Assembly (NCBI GenBank): GCA_017452945.1
Contig: JAFTLD010000067.1
Span: 1 to 29,402, forward strand
Origin: Clostridia bacterium
GTDB taxonomy: Bacteria; Bacillota_A; Clostridia; Oscillospirales; CAG-272
Length of the DNA stretch: 29,402 nt
Reading direction: 5' to 3'
The notes below the pieces were generated by a model, which ran no database searches, was not told the origin of the DNA, and saw nothing but the letters and a program-made list of their open reading frames with translations. Of the stretch, positions 15,353 to 22,994 are shown one piece after another; the stretch's first letter is position 1, and every line of letters starts with the position of its first letter. A program made the position numbers and the translations under genes.

Positions 15353-17263
15353 ATGCAATCAAACGGTGTCAGAATACATAAATATTGCAATGGCGAGGAC
15401 GTTACGCGCAAAAGTGCTTTTGCGTATGGGGACGTCCTTGAAGTGTTTGTGGACGTGCCGCACGTGCTGGGGGCCGGCGGTGTTGTCCTGCGCGGCAACG
15501 TGGACGGTTGCGGTGACGTGGACGTTCCGATGTCCGTATATGCTCAAAATGACACCGATATCACTTATAAATGTACACTTGATACCAAAAAGCTGTGCCA
15601 TGGCGCAAATAGCGGCTTGTATTATTACGAATTTTTGTTGCTCAAGGGCTTTGACACCATGTTTACCGAGAGCATCAACAACGTGGATTTTTACCTTTCA
15701 CATTCCTCGGGAGCAAGATTTCGTTTATTGATTTTTGAAAACAGCTATCACACCCCGTCTTGGTTTGGTAAGGGTGTGATGTATCATATATTCGTGGACC
15801 GCTTTTTCCGCGGTCAAGGAGAGGTAGGCACGCGCGCGGATGCCGAGATCAATCCCGATTGGGAAAACGGTATTCCGCAATTCGCGCCCTATCCCGGTGC
15901 GCCTGTGTCGAATAACGTCTTTTTTGGCGGAAATCTTTGGGGCGTGGCGCAAAAATTGGATTATCTGGAGGCTTTGGGCGTCAAGGTCATTTATCTGAGC
16001 CCGATTTTCAAGGCATACTCCAATCATAAGTATGACACGGGGGATTATGAGCAGATCGATCCCATGTTTGGCGGAGAAGCTGCCTTTATACATCTGCTTG
16101 AAAAGGCAAATGAGAAAGGGATGCGTATTATCCTTGACGGTGTGTTCAATCACACGGGGGATGACAGCCGCTATTTTAACCGCTACGGCAAATACAAGGA
16201 GCAGGGGGCATGTCAGTCGCCCGATTCCCGATATACAGGATGGTATGATTTCAAATCCTATCCCGATCAGTATGAGTGCTGGTGGGGCATCCCCATTTTG
16301 CCAAGACTCAACCATACCAATGAAAATTGCCGCAAATATTTCACGGGCGAGCAGGGAATTGCGCGCAAGTACGTGAAAATGGGCATTGGCGGCTGGCGTT
16401 TGGACGTGGCGGACGAGCTGTCCGACGAGTTTTTGGATGAATTCCGCGCGGCTGTTAAGGATGAGAGTGCGGGAGAATGTGTAGTCATCGGTGAGGTGTG
16501 GGAAAATGCCGCCGATAAGATCGCGTATTCCAAACGCAGACGCTATCTGTCCGGCAAACAGCTGGATAGCGTGATGAATTACCCCGTGCGCAACGGGATT
16601 CTGGATTTTATCCGTTATCGAGATACCGAAGGGCTGTATCACGTGCTGACCGAGTTGTATTCCTCCTATCCCGAAGAGGTGTGCCATGCGCTGATGAATC
16701 TGGTAGGTACGCATGATACCGAGCGTATTCTGACCATGGCGGGCAGCACCGAGGAGGATCTGGATAAGAGCAACGAGCAGCTTTCAACCTACCGTTTGAG
16801 CCCCGAAAAGCGTGCCGAAGCGGCAGGGCTTGTCAAGATCGCGGCTGCGTTGCAATATACCGTGTTTGGCATTCCTTCACTGTACTACGGAGATGAACTC
16901 GGTGTAGAGGGTGCGCGCGATCCCTTCTGCCGTATGCCCATGCCTTGGCATGAGATAAGCGATCCCGTACGCGCTGAGCTTTTGGCATACTATCAGAAGC
17001 TGGGACAGCTGCGCGCGCAGCATCCTGCGTTGGATGGCGGTGCATTTGAGGTGCTGTATCACGATGAATCCTGCATTGCCTTTGCAAGGCGCAAGCTGGG
17101 TCGCGAGATCGTAGTGGTCGCCAGCAGACACGAGCAGCCCATCACGCTGCCTGTCAGCGGTGAATTTATCGATCTGCTTTGCGGCACTCGCGGCAGCGGC
17201 AATATCTGCATAGAGTCGGATAGTGTGCTGATCTTAGAGCGGATCGGAGGGCAGAGCATATGA
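15353..17263 (+). CDS. Cytoplasmic GH13 alpha-amylase family enzyme (neopullulanase/maltodextrin hydrolase type)
   Basis: Hydrolyses alpha-glucans, probably maltodextrins released from glycogen. The 636-residue protein has a non-catalytic beta domain of about 130 residues, then the GH13 barrel: DGVFNHTG (region I), GGWRLDVADEL with nucleophile Asp351, VIGEVWE with acid/base Glu381, and GTHDTERI with Asp455. The N-terminal domain and the MYHIFVDRFFRG start of the barrel resemble neopullulanase/cyclomaltodextrinase enzymes. No signal peptide is seen, so it acts inside the cell. The ATG at 15353 was chosen because GGAGG ends six bases upstream; an in-frame TTG at 15341 lies in the terminator tail. 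It overlaps the next gene by four bases. Exact substrate within GH13 is not determinable from sequence alone. Confidence 0.9.
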   Translation: MQSNGVRIHKYCNGEDVTRKSAFAYGDVLEVFVDVPHVLGAGGVVLRGNVDGCGDVDVPMSVYAQNDTDITYKCTLDTKKLCHGANSGLYYYEFLLLKGFDTMFTESINNVDFYLSHSSGARFRLLIFENSYHTPSWFGKGVMYHIFVDRFFRGQGEVGTRADAEINPDWENGIPQFAPYPGAPVSNNVFFGGNLWGVAQKLDYLEALGVKVIYLSPIFKAYSNHKYDTGDYEQIDPMFGGEAAFIHLLEKANEKGMRIILDGVFNHTGDDSRYFNRYGKYKEQGACQSPDSRYTGWYDFKSYPDQYECWWGIPILPRLNHTNENCRKYFTGEQGIARKYVKMGIGGWRLDVADELSDEFLDEFRAAVKDESAGECVVIGEVWENAADKIAYSKRRRYLSGKQLDSVMNYPVRNGILDFIRYRDTEGLYHVLTELYSSYPEEVCHALMNLVGTHDTERILTMAGSTEEDLDKSNEQLSTYRLSPEKRAEAAGLVKIAAALQYTVFGIPSLYYGDELGVEGARDPFCRMPMPWHEISDPVRAELLAYYQKLGQLRAQHPALDGGAFEVLYHDESCIAFARRKLGREIVVVASRHEQPITLPVSGEFIDLLCGTRGSGNICIESDSVLILERIGGQSI

Positions 17264-18531
17264 CCTTTGTGCGAGCACAACGATATTTGCAGGCAGCCGA
17301 AAAGGCCGCAACGCAGGAGCAGTTTTTCTCGCTTTGTATGCATTTGGGACGCATTCACACGGGTATTCGCAAGATCTGCGTGTGTGATAACATCAGCGGC
17401 TCGTGCCGCGCAGCATATATAGAGAGCATTTTGCAGGCAGCGGGCTACCGCGTGGGCAGAATGACAAAAGAAGCAACCGACGGCTTGCGCAGCCGCATCC
17501 GCCTTGACGGTGAGATGATCTCGCACAAGCTGGTGTGTGAGCTGACCGAGCAGATCATGCAGGGCATCGAGGCGCTTGGCAAGCAGAGGGGAGAGAGTGA
17601 ACTCCCCACCTTTGACAGCGAGCAAAAGCTATGCGCTCTTGCTCTGATGGCGTTTTGCTGCCATGGCTGTGACGTGATCATATTTGAAGCATCCTGGGAT
17701 CACGCAAGCGATCCCATGCAGGTGGCTGCACCCTATACGCTGGTCATGCCTTGTGGCCTTGGCACGCGAGATACCGCGCAAGCCAAAAAGCAGGCAACCG
17801 AGGCGTGTCACACCATCCATCGCGGGACGCGCGAGGTGATCACGGGGTTTGTGGGCGGTGAGGTGTATAATTTGATTTCCCGCGCATGTGCAACAGCCGG
17901 CAGCCGATTGACCGTACCTGCAAAGAGTGAGGCCGTTGTGAAAGAAAGCTCGCTTGCGCGTACCGAATTCACGTATCGCGGCAAGGGGCCTTACCGTTTG
18001 CATTCTTCTTACGAGGTGCAGTTTGAGGCTGCGCTGGCCGCCATAGAGGCTTGTTATGCGCTGCGCCGTGACGGCGTTCGTCTGCCCGGTGCTGCTATTG
18101 TGGCAGGCATTAAAAACGCCCGTGTCCCGCTGTGCTTTGACGTGCTGACCGTGCGTCCGGGTGTGATCGTCAGTGTGATCAGCACGCAGGAGGACGTTCG
18201 TGCGCTGTTTGCAGAGTTACATCAAAAAAGCACAAGCTTTGGGGGCAAGGTGGTGCTGTGTATGCAGCAATCCTTTGATAAACTGCTCTCGGCCTTTGAA
18301 AAGGAGTTTGGGGCAGAGCAGGGATATGCGGTGGAAGAGATCATTTGCGTTGGCCAGAACGCTCCGCAGGCGGGGCAACTGCCTGTTACCACGTGTGCCA
18401 CGGTCAAGCGTGCAGCCAAAAGCATTCTTGCGCTTACCGATCCCAACGTGACTGTGCTGTGCATTGGCAATCCCGCCTTTGCGCATGGCATAAAAGAGGC
18501 GGTCAACGACGCGTTGATCGGGCTGAGTTGA
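17260..18531 (+). CDS. FolC-like (Mur ligase fold) protein lacking catalytic motifs, putative pseudoenzyme
   Basis: The 423-residue product follows the layout of folylpolyglutamate/dihydrofolate synthase from end to end. An RYLQAAEK start is followed by a strand leading into the P-loop, then SILQAAGYRVG, RSRIRLDGEMIS, LTEQIMQGIEAL and a LPTF segment. Late in the protein come AALAAIEACYALRRDG, a match to the FolC domain junction, and a C-terminal Rossmann-like half. The P-loop GTNGKGS expected after strand one reads DNISGSC at residues 43-49, so the phosphate-binding Lys is missing. The GLDH and DGAHN motifs are replaced too. Only the fold appears kept. It overlaps the amylase stop codon by four bases (ATGA), so translation is coupled. 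A role connected with glycogen is inferred from position alone; it could instead be a drifting paralogue. Confidence 0.7.
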   Translation: MTFVRAQRYLQAAEKAATQEQFFSLCMHLGRIHTGIRKICVCDNISGSCRAAYIESILQAAGYRVGRMTKEATDGLRSRIRLDGEMISHKLVCELTEQIMQGIEALGKQRGESELPTFDSEQKLCALALMAFCCHGCDVIIFEASWDHASDPMQVAAPYTLVMPCGLGTRDTAQAKKQATEACHTIHRGTREVITGFVGGEVYNLISRACATAGSRLTVPAKSEAVVKESSLARTEFTYRGKGPYRLHSSYEVQFEAALAAIEACYALRRDGVRLPGAAIVAGIKNARVPLCFDVLTVRPGVIVSVISTQEDVRALFAELHQKSTSFGGKVVLCMQQSFDKLLSAFEKEFGAEQGYAVEEIICVGQNAPQAGQLPVTTCATVKRAAKSILALTDPNVTVLCIGNPAFAHGIKEAVNDALIGLS

Positions 18532-18560
18532 ATTTCGGAAATTTATCATTACAAAAGAAC

Positions 18561-18588
18561 ACAGGGGCTGCTTTTATGCAGCCCCTGT
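18561..18588. terminator. Shared hairpin terminator between convergent genes
   Basis: A perfect 11-base-pair stem (18561-18571 and 18578-18588, six-base loop) lies between the end of the glycogen operon (plus) and the end of the nucleoside hydrolase gene (minus). The minus-strand side is followed by GTTCTTTTG, the plus side by a T run only after about 13 bases, so it fits the minus-strand gene better but may serve both. Confidence 0.75.
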
Positions 18589-18612
18589 TGCGTGATTCGG
18601 TTTTTACTGTTT

Positions 18613-19560
18613 TTACAGATACTTGTACATATGCTCGTTCAAACTTGCCGCGATGGTGGCGTCATCCGTAAGTTTTTTCATAAAGCGGATGCGGCCGTCG
18701 GGATCCGGTACGGTGCGCGTTGCATCGGGAATACCAACGCCTGCATCATAGAATTCCAGGCGGCAAGGCTCAAGCAGGCCGTAAAGGTCGCACTCACCGA
18801 GTACGGCAAACTGTACAGCGGTCAGATCATAGCTGCTGTTGACGCATCTGCCCGCTGTATACAGACGGTAGGACTCATACAGGGGATTTTCGGGATGCGG
18901 CTTTTCGGGATCGTAGCCCGTGATGATCTGCCAGCCAATGTGGAAGTCGGAGAGGTACATGGCGGTCGGCCAGTTGGTGAACACGTTTTCGGCAGCCTTG
19001 TAGTCGTTGAGCACGTTGCACTCTCTGCCTTCGGGCAGAATGGCAGCCATGGATACCAGTGCATTGACCTTTTTTGCGATCAGATCTTTGCCGCAAAGAG
19101 GGGAATACTCGTCGGGCTGAGAGTTCAGCAGTGCGGAGAGCGTGTTGAGCATACCGATTACGATGATGACCACACCGTCATCGGGAGCTGCGGCAAGGGT
19201 CTTGCGGTAAAACTCTACCGAAGGAGCAACGGCCAGCGTGCCGTTAGCGAATTTTTCCGAGAAGCGCTGTGCGATCTCGTCGGTATATTTGTGACAGCTT
19301 TCGTCATCCATAAATCCGGGATGCTCCCATTGGCCGAGGTTATCAATGGGATAACCGCAATGGCGAGCAACAGCATCGATCGCACCCATTCCAAAACGGT
19401 TGGAGGTGCAGTTACAAACGCCCAAAATGTCAAATCCGTATTGCTTAGCATACGAAATCAGCGTGACGAGCGCACCGACGTCGTCGCAATCGGGACCCAT
19501 ATCGGTGTCCAGTATTACGGATTTTTTTGTAATGGCCAAGGGCTGAAAAACAGGCTTCAT
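18613..19560 (-). CDS. Nucleoside hydrolase (inosine/uridine-preferring family)
   Basis: Cleaves the N-glycosidic bond of ribonucleosides for salvage of base and ribose. The calcium-binding signature appears near the N-terminus as DTDMGPDCDD, with Asp20, Asp26 and Asp27 as the expected metal and catalytic ligands. A conserved YDLTAV stretch near residue 260 supplies the later active-site Asp; the His usually beside it is replaced, which is common in divergent members. The 315-residue length is typical. The ATG at 19560 follows GGAGGT, and a consensus promoter lies just upstream. It is a single-gene unit, convergent with the glycogen operon. Substrate preference cannot be read from the sequence; some family members act on other N-ribosides. 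Confidence 0.88.
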   Translation of the reverse strand: MKPVFQPLAITKKSVILDTDMGPDCDDVGALVTLISYAKQYGFDILGVCNCTSNRFGMGAIDAVARHCGYPIDNLGQWEHPGFMDDESCHKYTDEIAQRFSEKFANGTLAVAPSVEFYRKTLAAAPDDGVVIIVIGMLNTLSALLNSQPDEYSPLCGKDLIAKKVNALVSMAAILPEGRECNVLNDYKAAENVFTNWPTAMYLSDFHIGWQIITGYDPEKPHPENPLYESYRLYTAGRCVNSSYDLTAVQFAVLGECDLYGLLEPCRLEFYDAGVGIPDATRTVPDPDGRIRFMKKLTDDATIAASLNEHMYKYL

Positions 19561-19594
19561 AGATTACCTCCGAATTGTTATATTTACTGCTTTG

Positions 19595-19623
19595 ATTATA
19601 CCGCAGAATCGAATATTTGTCAA
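19595..19623 (-). promoter_or_regulatory. Promoter of the nucleoside hydrolase gene
   Basis: Perfect TTGACA (19618-19623, minus strand) and perfect TATAAT (19595-19600) with a 17-base spacer, about 34 bases upstream of the start codon. Confidence 0.87.
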
Positions 19624-19710
19624 GGCTTGTGAGCAATGTAAGAGCGGATATGTTCCTCGTTTTTCTCATGCTGCGCCAAAAGATCGGAGAAGTCCGCTGT
19701 CAAAAAGCAG

Positions 19711-19747
19711 ACAAAAAGGTGCTGCGTCAAACTGACACAACACCTTT
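19711..19747 (-). terminator. Terminator of mscL
   Basis: Fifteen-base-pair stem (19715-19729 with 19733-19747, three-base loop, two G-U pairs in the minus-strand RNA) followed by a T run (19713-19717), five bases beyond the mscL stop codon. Confidence 0.88.
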
Positions 19748-19752
19748 AGGAA

Positions 19753-20382
19753 TCAATTCTTTTTAATCTCAGCCAGAATCAGCTTAAGCAGATCCTCGGT
19801 GGTGGGATTAGCCTCGCGCTCTGCCTTGGCTGCTGCCTCTGCGGCTGCTGCTTCTGCTGCTGCCTGCTCCTCAGCCTTGCGCTGCTTTTCGGCAAAGTAA
19901 GCGTCAACTGCTGCCTTGTCGCAGCACTTGATACCGGCTTTCCCCAGTTCCTTACGCTGCTCCTTGGTAAGCTTGCCTTTACCGATCTTTTCGGAAAGCT
20001 CCTTGCGCTCTTCTCTGAACTTGTTGAAGATCTTGACGATGGTGAAAAGCACGATCGCGATCAGGAAGAAGTTGATGACGGCGTTGATAAATGCGCCCCA
20101 GTCGATGTAGATGGACTGCGCCAGATCGACCTGCGTGCCGATCACAGCACCGGTCTCGTCCAGTACGTCTACCATTTCCTTGTGTAAGAAGGTGTAGATC
20201 TCGTTGAGTGAGTCCTTACCCAGAACCAGGAAGAGAACGTAGTTGATCAGGGGCTTGAGAATGTTATTGCTCAGTCCGTTGACGATTGCAGTAAAAGCAC
20301 CGCCAACGATCACACCGACTGCCATATCCACGACGTTGCCGCGTGTGATAAATTTCTTGAATTCTTCAAAAAACTTTTTCAT
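19753..20382 (-). CDS. mscL: Large-conductance mechanosensitive channel with extended cytoplasmic region
   Basis: Homopentameric channel that opens under membrane tension to relieve hypo-osmotic stress. The N-terminal amphipathic FFEEFKKFITRGN and first helix VVDMAVGVIVGGAFTAIV are nearly canonical, with the second membrane helix at about residues 112-132 (FINAVINFFLIAIVLF). MscL is usually 130-150 residues; this one is 209. The extra length lies mainly between helix two and the C-terminal helix TTEDLLKLILAEIKK, as a charged then Ala/Glu-rich, probably helical, segment. The periplasmic loop is also long. The ATG at 20382 was chosen because AAGGAG lies seven bases before it; ten further in-frame residues upstream have no site. 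It is a single-gene unit with its own promoter and terminator. Confidence 0.94.
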   Translation of the reverse strand: MKKFFEEFKKFITRGNVVDMAVGVIVGGAFTAIVNGLSNNILKPLINYVLFLVLGKDSLNEIYTFLHKEMVDVLDETGAVIGTQVDLAQSIYIDWGAFINAVINFFLIAIVLFTIVKIFNKFREERKELSEKIGKGKLTKEQRKELGKAGIKCCDKAAVDAYFAEKQRKAEEQAAAEAAAAEAAAKAEREANPTTEDLLKLILAEIKKN

Positions 20383-20433
20383 AATATCTCCTTGTTTTTT
20401 TCGACCGATCAAGGTCGTATTCTGTCAAATTAT

Positions 20434-20462
20434 ATTATAGTAGAAATCATGTAAAAAGTCAA
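20434..20462 (-). promoter_or_regulatory. Promoter of mscL
   Basis: TTGACT (20457-20462) and perfect TATAAT (20434-20439) on the minus strand, spacer 17. It lies between the rnhA stop codon and mscL. Confidence 0.8.
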
Positions 20463-20481
20463 TAGGATAATGCCGGATTTC

Positions 20482-20925
20482 TCATGTAAAGCTGTCGGCA
20501 TAATCGGTTGCCAGCTTATCACAGCGCTCGTTATAAGGATGGCCTGCATGTCCCTTGACCCAAACGAACGTGACTTTATGATAGTCCAAAAGTCGCAAAA
20601 GCTTTTCCCAAAGATCGGGGTTGAGTGCAGGGGACTTATCCGGCTTGACCCAACCGCGAGATTGCCATGATCTTGCCCAGCCCTTGGTCACGGCATCCAC
20701 CACGTATTTGGAGTCGCTTGTCAGCGTGATCTCGCAGGGCTCACGCAAAGCAGAAAGCGCTGCGATAACGGCAGAGAGCTCCATGCGGTTGTTGGTGGTC
20801 ATAGGCTCACCGCCCGAAAGCTCCTTTTCCACACCGCGGTATACCAGTACCGCGCCCCAGCCGCCTCTGCCGGGATTGCCGCGGCATGCACCGTCGGTAT
20901 ATATATCAACGTGTTTCATTTTCAT
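20482..20925 (-). CDS. rnhA: Ribonuclease HI
   Basis: Degrades the RNA strand of RNA-DNA hybrids. All four catalytic acids are present: Asp11 in [11 protein letters not shown], Glu49 in NNRMELSAV, Asp71 in SDSKYV and Asp136 in ERCDKLA, together with His126 in KGHAGH and the basic [11 protein letters not shown] handle that binds substrate. The 147-residue length is typical of the type found in Escherichia coli. The start is ambiguous between ATG codons at 20925 and 20919: overlapping GAGGTGAGGTG repeats could serve either, and the very short leader predicted from its promoter would favour the second. It is divergent from the acyltransferase-like gene. Confidence 0.95.
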   Translation of the reverse strand: MKMKHVDIYTDGACRGNPGRGGWGAVLVYRGVEKELSGGEPMTTNNRMELSAVIAALSALREPCEITLTSDSKYVVDAVTKGWARSWQSRGWVKPDKSPALNPDLWEKLLRLLDYHKVTFVWVKGHAGHPYNERCDKLATDYADSFT

Positions 20926-20938
20926 CACCTCACCTCAT

Positions 20939-20967
20939 ATTCTAACACAATTTTCATACTTTGTCAA
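20939..20967 (-). promoter_or_regulatory. Promoter of rnhA
   Basis: Perfect TTGACA (20962-20967) and TAGAAT (20939-20944) on the minus strand, spacer 17. The predicted start of transcription, near 20932, falls only some 7-13 bases from the possible start codons. Confidence 0.75.
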
Positions 20968-20988
20968 AGGTTTTGTGCGTTTTGCTAA

Positions 20989-21017
20989 TTGATTTCTGCG
21001 ACGATTTTCGATATAAT
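20989..21017 (+). promoter_or_regulatory. Promoter of the acyltransferase-like/pgeF unit
   Basis: TTGATT (20989-20994) and perfect TATAAT (21012-21017) with a 17-base spacer, 31 bases before the start codon. It is back to back with the rnhA promoter. Confidence 0.75.
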
Positions 21018-21048
21018 ATAGAAAACTTGTCCGAAGGAGACGCTCGCA

Positions 21049-21984
21049 ATGGAAAACGCAACCCTGGAAAATCAAACAGTTCAAGTTACCCCAAAAAAGA
21101 GAAAACGCCGATTCGGTGACCGTAAGGACGGCAGACTTTTGCGCACGCTGTACCCCATGAATAAATTCATGCCCTTTATCATGCGCACAAGAAACGATGC
21201 CTGCAATCAGTTTGCGGATAGCATTGATATGACCGAAACCGATCCCTATATCCGCTCCAAGATCAAGCAGGGTATGGTGCATTTTTCCTTTTTGCACGTG
21301 TTTCTTGCAGCATACGTACGTACTGTAGCCAAACGCCCCGAGGTCAATCGCTTTGTCAGCGGCAACCGCGTGTATGCCAGAAATAATATCGTTGTCAATA
21401 TGACCATCAAGACCACCATGTCCGCCGATTCACCCGATACCTGTATCAAGGTGTACTTTGAACCGACCGATACTATTGATCAGGTATATGAAAAGTTCAA
21501 TGCAGCCGTGCAGGCGGTTAAGGATGAAAGCGAACAGAAGGCCGACGGTGAGAGCGCGTTTGACAAGACCGCGCGCGTGCTGGCGGGACTTCCGCGCTTT
21601 ATCCTGCTGCGCGTGATCGATCTCTTGACGTGGATGGATAATCACCGCATTCTGCCGCAAGCCCTGATTGGCGTCAGTCCGTTCCACGGCTCACTGTTTG
21701 TCACCAGCATGGGTTCGCTCGGTATTCAGCCAGTCTATCACCATCTGTACAATTTTGGTAACCTGCCTGTTTTCGTGGCTTACGGTAACAAGAGAATGGA
21801 GCTTTGCCTGGATGATGACGGCAACGTACATAAAAAACGCATGATCGACCTCAAGGTGGTCACCGACGAGCGCATTTGCGACGGGTATATCTACGCGTCT
21901 GCGTTCAAGACCATCCGTAATTTTCTGGAGCATCCCAAGGTGCTGGAGCAGCCGATCGAGCAAGTCAAAGAGGATATTGATTGA
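21049..21984 (+). CDS. 2-oxoacid dehydrogenase E2/CAT-fold acyltransferase homologue without catalytic histidine
   Basis: The 311-residue product matches the catalytic domain of lipoyl acyltransferases (E2) and chloramphenicol acetyltransferase. The recognisable parts are PFIMRTRNDACNQF, an LHVFLAAYVRTVAKRPEVNRFV helix block and a late HGSLFVTSMGSLGI strand. No lipoyl or peripheral-subunit-binding domain is present. The end motif DHRxxDG reads DERICDG: Glu274 replaces the catalytic His of HxxxD, while Asp278 is kept. An internal segment (about residues 160-205) rich in Lys, Glu and hydrophobic residues is extra. AAGGAG precedes the ATG at 21049. The stop overlaps the next start (TGATG). Classical acyl transfer looks unlikely; a binding or structural role is possible. 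No dehydrogenase E1 or E3 gene is nearby. Confidence 0.75.
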   Translation: MENATLENQTVQVTPKKRKRRFGDRKDGRLLRTLYPMNKFMPFIMRTRNDACNQFADSIDMTETDPYIRSKIKQGMVHFSFLHVFLAAYVRTVAKRPEVNRFVSGNRVYARNNIVVNMTIKTTMSADSPDTCIKVYFEPTDTIDQVYEKFNAAVQAVKDESEQKADGESAFDKTARVLAGLPRFILLRVIDLLTWMDNHRILPQALIGVSPFHGSLFVTSMGSLGIQPVYHHLYNFGNLPVFVAYGNKRMELCLDDDGNVHKKRMIDLKVVTDERICDGYIYASAFKTIRNFLEHPKVLEQPIEQVKEDID

Positions 21985-22817
21985 TGTTTGTATACAGAGA
22001 AAACGGTGGGGTTGGGTACTATTACTCAACCCTGCTTGTCAGTTTACATGGGTTTTCCACACGCAAGGGCGGCGTGAGTGCTCTTGCCGAAACCGCAGGC
22101 TTGAACCTGGCGTTTGGCAGAGGGGATGACAAGGCATCGGTTTTAGAAAACCTGCGGCTTTTTGCCAGTGCCTTGGGCATAGAGCCCGATAGCGTGATCT
22201 CTCTGCCGCAGGTGCATGGCAACGACGTGCTGCACGTATCCGAAGCCGACGCAGGCAGGGGATATGCCAAAGAGGCGAACGGTACAGGTGACGGATACGT
22301 GACGCGGGATACGGGCGTGACGCTTGGCGTCAAAAGCGCGGACTGCGTGCCCGTGCTTTTAGAGGCACGGGATGAGAAAGGCCACGTGCTTGCGGTGTCT
22401 GCAGTACACGCGGGTTGGCGCGGCACAGCGGGCGGCATTGTGCCGAATGCGGTCAAGGCTTTACGCAGGCTGTGCGGAGACGCGGACGTTTACGCTGCCA
22501 TCGGCCCCTGCATCGGTGCTTGCTGCTTTGAGGTAGATCGCGATTGTGTGGATGTTTTTGCGCATAACCTTGGCAAAGAATTGGTGCAAAAATGCTTTAC
22601 ACAGGCTGAAAACGGCAAGTATTTCGGTGATCTGACGCGCGTCAACCGCTTGTTGTTGGAAAGCGCAGGCGTGCCCGATTCTCATATTGATGCCGCCAAT
22701 ATCTGCACCTGTTGTCACCCTGAAGCTTTTTTCTCCCATCGCTATGCCATCAAGCATACGAACGGACAAAGAGGGACTATGCTCTCGGTGATCCGTATGC
22801 CCAAAGAGCGCTGCTGA
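21984..22817 (+). CDS. pgeF: Laccase-domain purine nucleoside phosphorylase, PgeF/YlmD family
   Basis: Zinc enzyme family first called multicopper polyphenol oxidase, for which phosphorolysis/deamination of purine nucleosides and a role in cell-wall fidelity have been reported in relatives. The zinc-binding His78 (QVHGND), Cys121 (SADCVPVL) and His142 (VHAGWRG) are all present, as are GPCIGACCFEV and CTCCHPEAFFSHR. The 277-residue length is normal. The ATG at 21984 shares one base with the previous stop codon (TGATG), indicating translational coupling; a TTG one codon upstream is less likely. It has no terminator that could be supported; only a weak inverted repeat follows. In many Firmicutes the gene is near the ylm cell-division cluster, which is not the case here. 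Confidence 0.88.
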   Translation: MFVYRENGGVGYYYSTLLVSLHGFSTRKGGVSALAETAGLNLAFGRGDDKASVLENLRLFASALGIEPDSVISLPQVHGNDVLHVSEADAGRGYAKEANGTGDGYVTRDTGVTLGVKSADCVPVLLEARDEKGHVLAVSAVHAGWRGTAGGIVPNAVKALRRLCGDADVYAAIGPCIGACCFEVDRDCVDVFAHNLGKELVQKCFTQAENGKYFGDLTRVNRLLLESAGVPDSHIDAANICTCCHPEAFFSHRYAIKHTNGQRGTMLSVIRMPKERC

Positions 22818-22934
22818 TCTGATCCGAAAGTGCGTCTTGAAAGTGGACGGATGCGGTTTTGTCAAAAATCGGCCGTGTACGCTTGGAAAAAGCAGAGAAA
22901 ATACAATTTTTATTGTAGAAACTTGCAAAAATGC

Positions 22935-22963
22935 TTGCATTTTATTATGATCTGTGATACAAT
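22935..22963 (+). promoter_or_regulatory. Promoter of the M3 peptidase gene
   Basis: TTGCAT (22935-22940) and TACAAT (22958-22963) with a 17-base spacer, 32 bases before the chosen start codon. Confidence 0.65.
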
Positions 22964-22994
22964 ACATTTATATTTGTAGCAAAGGAGAATGGCT

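Noticed and set aside
22818..22870. Possible terminator after pgeF
   Set aside because: Only a five-base-pair ATCCG/CGGAT pairing with a loop of about 20 bases and a short T run; too weak to call.
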